A stretch of DNA of 64,000 nt. Source: Pseudomonadota bacterium (GTDB lineage Bacteria > Myxococcota_A > UBA796 > GCA-2862545). Both the position numbers and the translations under genes were made by a program. Under the pieces are notes generated by a model. It had not been told where the DNA came from. It did not search any database and saw only the letters and a program-made list of their open reading frames with translations. The stretch's first letter is position 1. Each line of letters opens with the position of its first letter. Location of the stretch: the NCBI GenBank assembly GCA_023954855.1, contig JAGSGY010000018.1, forward strand, positions 1-64,000. Direction: 5' to 3'. Below are positions 17,634 through 26,076 of this stretch, one piece after another.

Positions 17634-17941
17634 CGCTGAAACTGCCCTTCCAACCAACGCATGATGTCGGCAGATTCGAACATCGGCTCACCGTCGATGT
17701 AGAGACAGGGCACCGTCGCTCGTCCAGTCTTGGCGAGCAGCGCCTGTCGATGGGTGAAGTCGGACCGAATGTCGCGGTACTCGACGTTCACGCCAAGCTG
17801 GTCGATGGTGCGGTAGACCCGGCGACAGAACGGACAGCTGTCGTACTTGTAGAGAACGAGGTCAACGGACGACCCATCGGCCTTCACGTTCGCTCCGCTC
17901 CCACCCTGCCGGACCTTTCCGGACCCGAAAAGCCCAAACAT
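17630..17941 (-). CDS. Glutaredoxin-like protein
   Basis: 103 residues from the ATG at 17941, set by GCAGGAGGTCCG in front. A thioredoxin-fold glutaredoxin with redox motif CPFC (YDSCPFCRRVYRTID), the cis-Pro segment ATVPCLYIDGEPM and the final helix SADIMRWLEGQF, as in GST N-terminal domains. The first 25 residues are a Gly/Lys-rich lead. Probably a thiol-disulfide or GSH-linked reductant. Coupled to the following DedA gene by a GTGA overlap. Confidence 0.85.
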   Translation of the reverse strand: MFGLFGSGKVRQGGSGANVKADGSSVDLVLYKYDSCPFCRRVYRTIDQLGVNVEYRDIRSDFTHRQALLAKTGRATVPCLYIDGEPMFESADIMRWLEGQFQR

Positions 17942-18039
17942 CGGACCTCCTGCCGCATCTGTAGCCATGCGACGTACAGACGTCGACGAGCGACGCGAGA
18001 GGCGAGCCGAGTTGTAGCGGGGACCGTGACGTCCGAACG

Positions 18040-18411
18040 CTAGGCGATGATCTCTTCGATGTCCCGCAAGAGCTGGGCAGCGGGGCCGTTGCGGCGGCCA
18101 CGAATGCACTTCTTGTAGGAGCGCCAGAGGTCGGCGAGGAACGTGTCCTCAACCTCGCGGTGCTCATCGGTGAAGGGGTCCTGCACGGGGAGGTCGACAT
18201 TGGCGACGCTACGACGCGTGTGGAGATGCCGAAGGGCAGTCACCAACAGCGGGCCAGCAGAGTCTTCACCGCGGCGATTCAGCTCGAGGTAGAGGTGCCA
18301 GGCGACACTCTCGGGCATGATTCCGTCGGTGTTCTCTCGAATGCCCGTTCGAAGGCTTCGCACGAGCTGGCGAGAAGGGGCAGTAATGTCGAGAGGCAGC
18401 GTGGCTTGCAT
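18040..18411 (-). CDS. Hypothetical helical protein
   Basis: 123 residues from the ATG at 18411 with CCCGGAGGACGG upstream. It reads as a soluble, charged, mostly helical protein (SVAWHLYLELNRRGEDSAG, EDTFLADLWRSYKKCIRGRR). No signal, membrane segment or motif is recognised. It is divergent from the M16 protease pair and about 100 bp from the glutaredoxin gene, so it could lead that transcription unit. Confidence 0.6.
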   Translation of the reverse strand: MQATLPLDITAPSRQLVRSLRTGIRENTDGIMPESVAWHLYLELNRRGEDSAGPLLVTALRHLHTRRSVANVDLPVQDPFTDEHREVEDTFLADLWRSYKKCIRGRRNGPAAQLLRDIEEIIA

Positions 18412-18622
18412 CCGTCCTCCGGGCGTAGTGGGGCAACGCGAAAGGGCGGATGAACCCGCACCTTCACGTCTGCAGCAACCCGGGGAGACTAGCATGACCG
18501 ACACCCATCCGTCGCAGGAACCGTGCGACAAGCCCGGTCTGGCCGCGACGTTTGGCAGTCCAGCAGGTCGCACCTACGCGCCACGGGGGCATGCACCCTC
18601 AGTACACCGACCCGTCATTTCC

Positions 18623-19951
18623 ATGTCAAGGGCTGCACTCGTCGCACTCTGCCTAGGCGCCTCGACCATGGTCCAGGCCGCGGACCCGCTCCCCTACGAG
18701 GTACACGAGCGCACCCTAGAGAACGGCATGCGCGTTGTCGCCGTACAGACCCCAAGTCCCGGTGTCGTCGCCTATCGAACCTGGATGTCGGTCGGCTCTC
18801 GCGACGAGACATCCAAAGGCCAGACCGGCTTTGCTCACTTCTTCGAGCACTTGATGTTCCACGGCACTGAGACCCGACCTCGCGGCACTCGTGAACAGGC
18901 CCTCGTGCAGATCGGTGCCGAGGACAACGCGTGGACTTGGTTTGACGAGACCGTCTACAACACGCTGCTACCCAGCGCCGAGCTCGACCCGTTCCTCGCC
19001 ATCGAGGCGGACCGCTTCAAGGCGCTCGCGCTGACGGCGGATGGCGTGCAGCGCGAGGCAGGTGCGGTGTACGGCGAGTTCCGAAAGGGGCAAAGCGACC
19101 CCGGTGAACGGCTGACGGACACCCTGTACGCCACGGCATTCACGACGCACACCTACACCCACAGCACCATTGGGTACGAGGCCGACGTGGCGGCCATGCC
19201 ATCGGGTTTTGACGCCGCGCAACAGTTCTTCGCAGCGCACTACCGCCCCGAGAATGCGGTGCTGCTGCTGGTGGGAGACGTCGAAGCGGACGCCGCCTTC
19301 ACCCTGGCCCAGACCCACTTCGGGGACTGGGAGGGCGCAGAAGCCGAAGAGGGACCGCCCATCGAGCAAGAGCCACCACAGGAAGAGACGCGGCGCGTGC
19401 ATGTGCCGTGGAGCGGCCCGACCACGCCCCGTCTCGCCATGGCCTGGAAGGTGCCCGCACACGAGCCTGCGAGCGCCGACTTGGCGCTACTTGAGCTGAT
19501 CGCAAGCCACTTGGGCGCCACTTCGGGACCGCTTCACGCGCGCTTGGTCCGAGAGGAGGGGCTGGCCCTTCGGGTGCGGGTCCATCGCGACGACTTCGTG
19601 GACACCGGCCTGTTTCGCATCGAGGTTACCGTGCACGAAGCGACAGATCTCGACGCCGTCGAGGCCATCGTGCTCGAGGAACTCGAAGCGCTCTCCGCAC
19701 TACCCGCCGCGACACTGGAGGAAGTCCGCAAGCACGTGGTCTACAGCCAGCGACTCACCCTCGAACACCCCGCCAAGCTCGCCAATGCACTCGGCTGGCA
19801 GATGCGGCGTGGCGACGATGCCCAGTCGCTCTCCACGTGGATGCACACGCTGCAGACCACAGACGCCTCGAGAGCCGCCGCAGTCGTGGAGGCCATCTTC
19901 TCCCCCGAGACCCTCACGGTCGTCACCCTGGCCACCGAGGAGGCCAAGTGA
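18623..19951 (+). CDS. M16 zinc protease, catalytic subunit
   Basis: 442 residues. A signal peptide (SRAALVALCLGASTMVQA) precedes an M16 fold with inverted zinc motif HFFEH (H72, E75, H76) in FAHFFEHLMFHGT, and the distal Glu in VQREAGAVYGEFRKG. Probably periplasmic, degrading peptides together with the next gene. The start is uncertain: ATG 18623 gives a normal signal peptide but lacks a ribosome site, while ATG 18494 has GGGGAG at good spacing and would add 43 residues. GTGA overlap with the following gene. Confidence 0.88.
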   Translation: MSRAALVALCLGASTMVQAADPLPYEVHERTLENGMRVVAVQTPSPGVVAYRTWMSVGSRDETSKGQTGFAHFFEHLMFHGTETRPRGTREQALVQIGAEDNAWTWFDETVYNTLLPSAELDPFLAIEADRFKALALTADGVQREAGAVYGEFRKGQSDPGERLTDTLYATAFTTHTYTHSTIGYEADVAAMPSGFDAAQQFFAAHYRPENAVLLLVGDVEADAAFTLAQTHFGDWEGAEAEEGPPIEQEPPQEETRRVHVPWSGPTTPRLAMAWKVPAHEPASADLALLELIASHLGATSGPLHARLVREEGLALRVRVHRDDFVDTGLFRIEVTVHEATDLDAVEAIVLEELEALSALPAATLEEVRKHVVYSQRLTLEHPAKLANALGWQMRRGDDAQSLSTWMHTLQTTDASRAAAVVEAIFSPETLTVVTLATEEAK

Positions 19952-21474
19952 AGCGCATGATTCCACTGCTGTTGCTGGCCTGTGCGCCCAAGATCGACGT
20001 GGGCCCCACCCTCGCCGAGGTTGTCGAGGCCCCCGCGACGGTCGTCGAGATGCCGGACGAGAGCGCGATGGGTGTGTACCTGCAGGCGGCCATCGCCTCT
20101 GGGTCCGCGTGGGACCCCGTCGGCAAGGAGGGGCTCGCCGCGCTCACCGCTCGCAGCCTCGTCTCGGGAGGAGCGGGCTCGCACACGGGTCCCGAGCTTG
20201 AAGCGCTGCTGTACGAGAACGGCGCCGATCTCGATCTGGTGGTCGACAAGGAGTGGGTGACATTGCGCTTAGGCTGCCATCCCGACGCCGTCGATACGTG
20301 CATCGAGGTGTTTGGTGATCTGCTCATGCGACCGACCTTCGAACCCGAAGCCGTCGAGCGCAAGCGCGAAGAGGCGCGGCAAGCCCTCGACGAAGGCATG
20401 CTCGAGAATATCGAGCGGCTCGGCGGGGTCCTGCTCGACACCTGGCTCTATGAGGCCCACCCCTACGGCCACCCCGTCACCGGACGCACGGGGGCCCTAC
20501 CCGTCATCACCGTCGATGACGTTCGCGACTTCCACCGCGCTCACTACGTGCGAACCGCCATCACAGCGGGCATCGCGGGTGCCGCAAGCGAGGCCCAGCT
20601 CACCCGCTTTCGCGAGCTCACGGGCGCCCTACCCGCATCCACGAACCGCCTCGGAGCCCCGGTCGCCGCACCTGAGCTTCCACTCCAGAAGCCACTGCCC
20701 GTTGCGGGAAGAGAGCTGCTCGCGGTCCAGGTCGATGGCGATGCCACAGGCTTTCACCTGGGCCACCCCACCACCCTCGAGCGGAGCCACGAGGACTGGC
20801 CAGCCGTGCATCTCGCGCTCACGCACTTCGGGGCCCATCGCCAGAGCTTTGGACGGCTGTTTCAGGCACTGCGAGCCGCACGTGGCCTGAACTACGGGGA
20901 CTACGCCTACGTCGAGCCCTACACCCAGCGACCGGGCGCCGCCATGCCCGAGCAGGGGACCGTGCGCAGGCAGCCGTACTTCTCGATCTGGCTCCGGCCC
21001 ACGACTCTCGAGAACGGTCCGTTCGCCCTCAAGCTCGCCATCGACCAACTCGAGACGCTGGTCGCCGAGGGCCTCAGCGAAGAAGAAGTCGCCGCTACAC
21101 GCGCCTACCTCTCGCGCCGGGGTCCTCTTGAGGCCGCCACCGCGGACCGCCGGCTCGCGTATGCGATCGAGGCCGCCGCCACGGGTCAGCCAGACCCACA
21201 GCAGACGCTCGCCACTCGACTGGAAGGCCTGACCGCGATCGACGTCAACGAGGCGATCAAGCGTCACCTTCGCCCCGACGATCTGCGCATCGTCGCGGTC
21301 TCCGGCGATGCCGAGGGACTGATTGCAAAACTGATCGAAGAAACCGAGACATCCATCGTCTACGCTGGAGTGACTCCCACTGAGGCTCAGGCAGCACACG
21401 ACGCCCGAGTCGCCAAATCGCAGCTCGAGCTGACCCAGGCCACCGCCGTCTCCGCAACAGGGATCTTCCGATGA
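19948..21474 (+). CDS. M16-like protein lacking the zinc motif, probable lipoprotein partner
   Basis: 508 residues from a GTG that overlaps the previous stop (GTGA), with GAGGAGG upstream. The N-terminus MKRMIPLLLLAC is a short lipoprotein signal. The fold is M16 (ALTARSLVSGG, RPTFEPEAVERKREEARQAL, HPYGHPVTGRTGALPVITVD), but no HXXEH is present in the first domain. It is probably the non-catalytic subunit. Paired active/inactive M16 proteins are common in Gram-negative envelopes. Overlaps the next gene by 4 bp (ATGA). Confidence 0.85.
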   Translation: MKRMIPLLLLACAPKIDVGPTLAEVVEAPATVVEMPDESAMGVYLQAAIASGSAWDPVGKEGLAALTARSLVSGGAGSHTGPELEALLYENGADLDLVVDKEWVTLRLGCHPDAVDTCIEVFGDLLMRPTFEPEAVERKREEARQALDEGMLENIERLGGVLLDTWLYEAHPYGHPVTGRTGALPVITVDDVRDFHRAHYVRTAITAGIAGAASEAQLTRFRELTGALPASTNRLGAPVAAPELPLQKPLPVAGRELLAVQVDGDATGFHLGHPTTLERSHEDWPAVHLALTHFGAHRQSFGRLFQALRAARGLNYGDYAYVEPYTQRPGAAMPEQGTVRRQPYFSIWLRPTTLENGPFALKLAIDQLETLVAEGLSEEEVAATRAYLSRRGPLEAATADRRLAYAIEAAATGQPDPQQTLATRLEGLTAIDVNEAIKRHLRPDDLRIVAVSGDAEGLIAKLIEETETSIVYAGVTPTEAQAAHDARVAKSQLELTQATAVSATGIFR

Positions 21475-22322
21475 CCACCGCCCAACGCCTTCTGAGTGTC
21501 TCTCTGTTGCTCGCCGTGAGCGTCGGCTGCGACGAGATCGAGCAGTTCACGCCGGACGTGCGTTTTGACCGCTTCGACGTCGAAGACATCAACTTCCAGG
21601 GTGCTTCGGTCGACTTCGTCTTTCAGGTCGACAACCCGAACCCCGTCGAGCTCGGTCTCAAGTCCTTCTCGTACAACTTCGGCATGGAACAGGTCCCCCT
21701 GTTCGGCGGCGACAACGAAGACGGCTTTCAGCTGCTCGCGCTCGAGTCCTCGCCCCTCGTCCTTCCCGTTTCGCTGAACTGGGTCGACACCTGGGATGCG
21801 GTCAGCGCCACCCGAGGTCTCGACACCATCGGCTTCGGCCTCGACGGTCACATGGGCTTCGGCATTCCCCTCGAGCGCTTCGAAGGCGAAGAGATCCGCG
21901 TTCCCTACGACGAGGGCGGCGAGTTCCCGGCGCTGCGCACCCCCAAGTTCCAGCTCGGCAAGATCAAGGTCAAGCGCTTGGACCTCCTCTCGCAGAGCGC
22001 AGACCTCGAGCTCGAGTTCGACATCGACAACGATCACGCGTCGACGCTGTTCTTCGACCGGTTCGACTACAAGGTAAACCTCGCCGGCAACCAGGTAGGC
22101 ACCGGGCTCATCGGCTCGCTCGGCCAGGTGGATGGCGCCAAAGTGGACACCTTCATCCTGCCCCTCGACGTGGACCTGTTCGCGCTCGGCGACGCCGGCT
22201 GGCAGGCGATCGTGAACCGTCGCCCGCTCAACGCGAACCTGTCGGCGGACATGGACGTCGACACGCCTTTTGGCCTCGTTCCGCTTCAGATCAACGAGCG
22301 CGCCGACCTCGCGGTCGAGTAG
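21471..22322 (+). CDS. LEA14-like (LEA type 2) lipoprotein
   Basis: 283 residues. The lipobox-type signal ends LAVSVGC, followed by a beta-sandwich of the LEA2/water-stress type: NFQGASVDFVFQVDNPNPVELGLKSFSYNF and a second copy, KRLDLLSQSADLELEFDIDN..HASTLFFDRFDYKV. The paired NxNP-like strands suggest two LEA2 domains. Coupled to the M16 pair by an ATGA overlap, so it probably acts with them at the membrane; how is unknown. Confidence 0.78.
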   Translation: MTTAQRLLSVSLLLAVSVGCDEIEQFTPDVRFDRFDVEDINFQGASVDFVFQVDNPNPVELGLKSFSYNFGMEQVPLFGGDNEDGFQLLALESSPLVLPVSLNWVDTWDAVSATRGLDTIGFGLDGHMGFGIPLERFEGEEIRVPYDEGGEFPALRTPKFQLGKIKVKRLDLLSQSADLELEFDIDNDHASTLFFDRFDYKVNLAGNQVGTGLIGSLGQVDGAKVDTFILPLDVDLFALGDAGWQAIVNRRPLNANLSADMDVDTPFGLVPLQINERADLAVE

Positions 22323-22326
22323 GCCC

Positions 22327-23643
22327 TCAGTCCGCGACCACCAGCTCAAGTCCGTCGAGCAGGATGCCGGGCGCGTCGACATGGCGCCATCGATCGGTGT
22401 CGCCTGCGATGTCCACGACCTTGCCGAGGGCGGCGATCAGGTTGCCCCGTAGGCGAAGTCCGCGGACCGGCGAAGCCTTGCCCTTCGCTGTGCGCATGGA
22501 GCCGATGATCGGCAGGTCCAGCTCGGCAGTGCCGAGGTCGACGCCAGACCAGTCGAAGACATGCTCGATCTCGAAGGCGTCGCCACCGATCTCGGAGAGA
22601 ATCGCCGCGATCGACCGCGTTCCAGCGCGAACGAGAAGGTTCCGCGGCCCGACCGCATCGCGAGTCTGATGACCGCTCGGGCGCGTGGCTTGGGCGCGGG
22701 CTTCGGCGATGGTGAGGAACGACCGGTCGACTGCACCGTCCTTGATCAAGGTCAGCGGCACCGGAGGAACGCCTCGGTCATCGAAGCCCCAAGTGTTCCA
22801 CGCGCCAGAGAGCGCACCATCGTCAAGCACGTGTACTCGAGGGTCCATGGCCCTCTCCGACCCGAGCTTGCCCCACACGCTCGTGCCGGTCGAGAGCGCT
22901 TCGTGGGTGAAGCCGGGAGCGAGAAGGGCGATCAGCCGAGCCGTGATCTGCGGCGGAAGAAGCACCCGGCCTTGCACCGCCTGCCCCTGCCCCGCCGAGG
23001 CGAAGCGCTTGGCAGCACGTGCCATGCGCGCACCGAGCGGTAGCGAACACACCCCGGCATAGGCGCGGCTGGCGAACTCGTCCTTAAGCTCGATGTCAGA
23101 GCCGGCGTAGGCCACGTCCCCAGTGAGTCGGAATCGGGTGCTGAGCTCCTCGTGGATGACTCCGCCGGTGTTGATCAGGCCGCGAAGCGTTCGTCCATCA
23201 CGGTAGACGAACGGCCCCGTCTGCACCCTGCGGTCGGCTGCACGGGCAGCACGCTCATCATCGAGGGCCACGTCGATGCGGTCCTGATCCTCGATCTGGG
23301 CGTAGCGCCGGTCGTCGATGCCGAGACCTCGGGTGTGTGCGGGCAGCCGCCCAATCGGCCCCCCCTCCGCATCGGGCAAGGCGGTGATCGCAGAGGACTG
23401 AGCCACTTCGAGTAGGTGGTCGGCCATGGCCATCGGGCCTGTCGCTTCACCCTCACGCCCCTCTTCGTCCCAGATGCGCACGGTGAGGATCTCGGAACGG
23501 TGCGGCCCCTGATCCTCGATTTTGCCCCGGCGAACGGTGACTTCGAACCCCTGCTCTTCCTCGTACAGCACCTCCGCAGACTTCGCCCCTCTGGCGGTCG
23601 CGGACTCGAGGATCTGGTTCAGCTGCGTGCGAGGAAGGTTCAT
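22327..23643 (-). CDS. TldD/PmbA-family protein (PmbA-like)
   Basis: 438 residues, start MNLPRTQLNQILES (ATG 23643; ATG 23652 is also possible). Family features are AEVLYEEEQGFEVTVRRGKIED at the N-terminus, and FASRAYAGVCSLPLG and GRNLLV-like (VGPRNLLVRAG) segments later. PmbA usually pairs with TldD in a protease that matures modified peptides. TldD carries the HExxxH motif; none is seen here, as expected for the PmbA half. No tldD gene lies in the window. It converges on the LEA2 gene and is divergent from the phosphatase gene. Confidence 0.82.
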   Translation of the reverse strand: MNLPRTQLNQILESATARGAKSAEVLYEEEQGFEVTVRRGKIEDQGPHRSEILTVRIWDEEGREGEATGPMAMADHLLEVAQSSAITALPDAEGGPIGRLPAHTRGLGIDDRRYAQIEDQDRIDVALDDERAARAADRRVQTGPFVYRDGRTLRGLINTGGVIHEELSTRFRLTGDVAYAGSDIELKDEFASRAYAGVCSLPLGARMARAAKRFASAGQGQAVQGRVLLPPQITARLIALLAPGFTHEALSTGTSVWGKLGSERAMDPRVHVLDDGALSGAWNTWGFDDRGVPPVPLTLIKDGAVDRSFLTIAEARAQATRPSGHQTRDAVGPRNLLVRAGTRSIAAILSEIGGDAFEIEHVFDWSGVDLGTAELDLPIIGSMRTAKGKASPVRGLRLRGNLIAALGKVVDIAGDTDRWRHVDAPGILLDGLELVVAD

Positions 23644-23730
23644 GCCTGTCATCCTAGGGTGCGAATCGAAAACGGTGGCACCATTGCTGTTCATCGTTGT
23701 CCGAAACCCAGCCAACGTCGAGTCCCCCGA

Positions 23731-24624
23731 ATGACCGGATGCCGTGCTCTCGTGATTCTCACCCTCTCCACCGCACTATCCGCATGCGCATTGGCCACCG
23801 CCGACGCGCCCGAAGCGGAGGTACCCACGCGCGTAGTGGCTCTCGGTGACCTTCACGCGGACGCGCCACAAGCCCTCGCCGCGCTGCGCCTAGCTGGAAT
23901 CATCGACGACGAAGGGCACTGGGCGGCTGGCAAGGACATCTTCGTTCAGACCGGCGACATCACCGATCGCGGCCCCGACTCGAAGAAGCTCATGGACCTC
24001 ATGGATCAGCTCGCCGTCGAGGCGAAGGCTGCCGGTGGCGAGGTACGCGCGCTGAACGGCAACCACGAGTCGATGAACCTGCTGGGAGACTGGCGCTACG
24101 TGCATCCTCTCGACGTCGAGCAGTTCGGCGGCCTCGAGGCCCGCAAGGCCGCATTCTCGGACGGAGGCCACTACGCGGCGTGGGTGCAGAACCGCCCGGT
24201 GGTGACCCAGGTCGAAGAGACGATCTTCGTGCACGGCGGAGTCACCCCCTTCTTCGCGGCGAAGGGCGTGGACGGCATCAACACCGAGGCGAAGACCGCA
24301 TTCTCGAGGCGCGACCACCGAGCGCCTGTCCTCGGATCCGAAGGTCCGATGTGGTACCGCGGCTACATCAACGATGACGAGAGCGCAGCCTGTAAGGACC
24401 TCAGCGTCGCGCTCGCGTCCCTTGGCGCCACCCGGATGGTGGTCGGCCACACCACCCGACGCGACGGCCGGGTTCAGTCGCGCTGCAACGGACGCGTCAC
24501 CGTCATCGACGTCGGGATCGCCTCGCACTACGGCGGCCACCTCGCGGCCTGGGAGTCGATCGATGGCGACGCCCGCGCGATCTACCCCTCGGGTCCGGTC
24601 GACATCGAGGACCCGCCCAGATGA
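23731..24624 (+). CDS. Calcineurin-like (PPP-type) metallophosphoesterase lipoprotein
   Basis: 297 residues. The signal with lipobox LSTALSAC suggests lipid anchoring. All metal-site motifs are present: GDLHAD, GDITDRGPDS, GNHES, the VHGG His, and a late GHTTR. The order and the GDxxDRG wording match PPP phosphatases of the Shewanella-like kind. Likely a periplasmic phospho-ester hydrolase; the substrate is unknown. Its stop overlaps the start of the metzincin gene (ATGA at 24621-24624), so the two are coupled. Confidence 0.85.
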   Translation: MTGCRALVILTLSTALSACALATADAPEAEVPTRVVALGDLHADAPQALAALRLAGIIDDEGHWAAGKDIFVQTGDITDRGPDSKKLMDLMDQLAVEAKAAGGEVRALNGNHESMNLLGDWRYVHPLDVEQFGGLEARKAAFSDGGHYAAWVQNRPVVTQVEETIFVHGGVTPFFAAKGVDGINTEAKTAFSRRDHRAPVLGSEGPMWYRGYINDDESAACKDLSVALASLGATRMVVGHTTRRDGRVQSRCNGRVTVIDVGIASHYGGHLAAWESIDGDARAIYPSGPVDIEDPPR

Positions 24625-26021
24625 TCGCCCTGCTCGCCATGACCAGCTTCGCTAGCGCCGCCACGGTGCAGGTGGAGCTGTCTGTCGAGCAGGCCTCGGC
24701 CCTCACGCGTGCACAGGTCGAGAGCGTCGTCTGGCACGCCCTCGCACGAGATCTGGGGCAGGATGCGGTGTTTGTCGAGCCCGGCCAGAACTCCGACACC
24801 CCCATCGACCGCTGGCGAATGGAGGTCACCTGGGATCCACAGGTCCTCCACATCGACGGCCACCTGTTCGCAACGCTGGCCCCGCGAGTGCGTGTCGACA
24901 CCGGATCCGGCGAGCGACAGTGGCTGGGAACCGCCCTGGTCCTCGATCACGCGCAGCACGGCTGGGTCTCTCTCCCAGACGCGGCGCTGATGCGAACGCT
25001 CGACCGCGCTGCCCCGGCACTCGAGCGACCGGCGTGGCATGAGATCGCCACCGTCGAGCCACTAAACCTCGTGGTCGCCGTCGACGAGGAGTTGCGCGAG
25101 AAGTGGGGAGCCGAGTGGATGCTCAGGGCCGCAGAACGCGTCGAGCATGCCAACCTCCTGCTTCAGCGTGCGCACGTGGAGCTCCACGTCGTGGGCTTCG
25201 AGGCGATGCGCTCCCGCGATGACAGCGGCCTACACGACATGCTTCGCGCCCTGGACCGCATGCCTCGACCCGAGGGCGCCGCATTGCGCATCGGTCTGAC
25301 GGGCCAGATTGTCGCCGACACCGCCTCGGACGTGGAGGACGTCGCGGTCGCCTACGTCCCAGGGTCCACCATTCTGCTTGCCGACCAAGTCCCCGCGCTC
25401 GCCAGCCTTCATCGCTGGGACGCTGCCGAAGAGGGCACCGCCCTGGCCCACGAGGTGCTCCACGCCCTGGGTATTCCGCACCTTGAGGCCCCTGGCCAGC
25501 TGATGTCCGAGTTCAAGGCCGGGATGCTCTACGACCTCTCCCCCACCGCCGTCGAGCTCGCCGAGACCGCCATGTTCGCGCGGGGCACCCATGACTCACT
25601 GCGCGCAGTGCTCGCTCTCGGGCAGGCGGCGGACCAGATCACCGACCCCGCCGAGGCGATGGCGTACATCACCCACAACCTCGCTGCCGGGATTGGCGTG
25701 CCCGACCCGGGCCTGGTCGACCCCGACCGGCTGACGCCGCTGACCAACGTCGCGCTAGGCCGATACTACCTTCGGCAAGCCGCGACCTCTCCCGACCAGG
25801 CCGACCGCTTCCGTCGCACCGCCGCCCTTCACTCCCGCGCCGCCATCGCCTCCATCCACCCGCAGGACGACTGGACCCCTCTGCTGCGCGAGTTCGCGTC
25901 CGCCTTGTGTGACGAGAGCCCCTGGCGCGACACGAGCGGCGGTGCCGTGTGCAGTGAGGTGGCACTTCCTCCCCTCGAAAGCAGAGGGCTAACGCCTCGT
26001 ATCATCGAAGTTTCGGACTGA
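24621..26021 (+). CDS. Exported metzincin-type metalloprotease candidate
   Basis: 466 residues. A short signal (MIALLAMTSFASA) is followed by about 240 residues with no recognised domain. Then a complete metzincin zinc site appears: H277-E-x2-H281-x2-G284-x2-H287 (HEVLHALGIPH), with a possible Met-turn at M295 (GQLM). The C-terminal 160 residues are helical, TPR-like. The zinc motif is direct evidence; protease activity is inferred. I do not recognise the overall family. It is coupled to the phosphatase gene, and a 16-bp palindrome lies 5 bp after its stop. Confidence 0.72.
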   Translation: MIALLAMTSFASAATVQVELSVEQASALTRAQVESVVWHALARDLGQDAVFVEPGQNSDTPIDRWRMEVTWDPQVLHIDGHLFATLAPRVRVDTGSGERQWLGTALVLDHAQHGWVSLPDAALMRTLDRAAPALERPAWHEIATVEPLNLVVAVDEELREKWGAEWMLRAAERVEHANLLLQRAHVELHVVGFEAMRSRDDSGLHDMLRALDRMPRPEGAALRIGLTGQIVADTASDVEDVAVAYVPGSTILLADQVPALASLHRWDAAEEGTALAHEVLHALGIPHLEAPGQLMSEFKAGMLYDLSPTAVELAETAMFARGTHDSLRAVLALGQAADQITDPAEAMAYITHNLAAGIGVPDPGLVDPDRLTPLTNVALGRYYLRQAATSPDQADRFRRTAALHSRAAIASIHPQDDWTPLLREFASALCDESPWRDTSGGAVCSEVALPPLESRGLTPRIIEVSD

Positions 26022-26025
26022 AGCG

Positions 26026-26041
26026 CGCCTCAGCTGAGGCG
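26026..26041. terminator. 16-bp perfect palindrome after the metzincin gene
   Basis: CGCCTCAGCTGAGGCG is a perfect palindrome (6-bp stem with AGCT loop) five bases after a stop codon and five bases before a TAGACT hexamer. It may end the upstream transcript or act as an operator for the glutamate dehydrogenase gene. There is no U-run. Confidence 0.35.
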
Positions 26042-26076
26042 GCGTTAGACTGCGCCCTTCCCCGAGGGGGTCAGCC

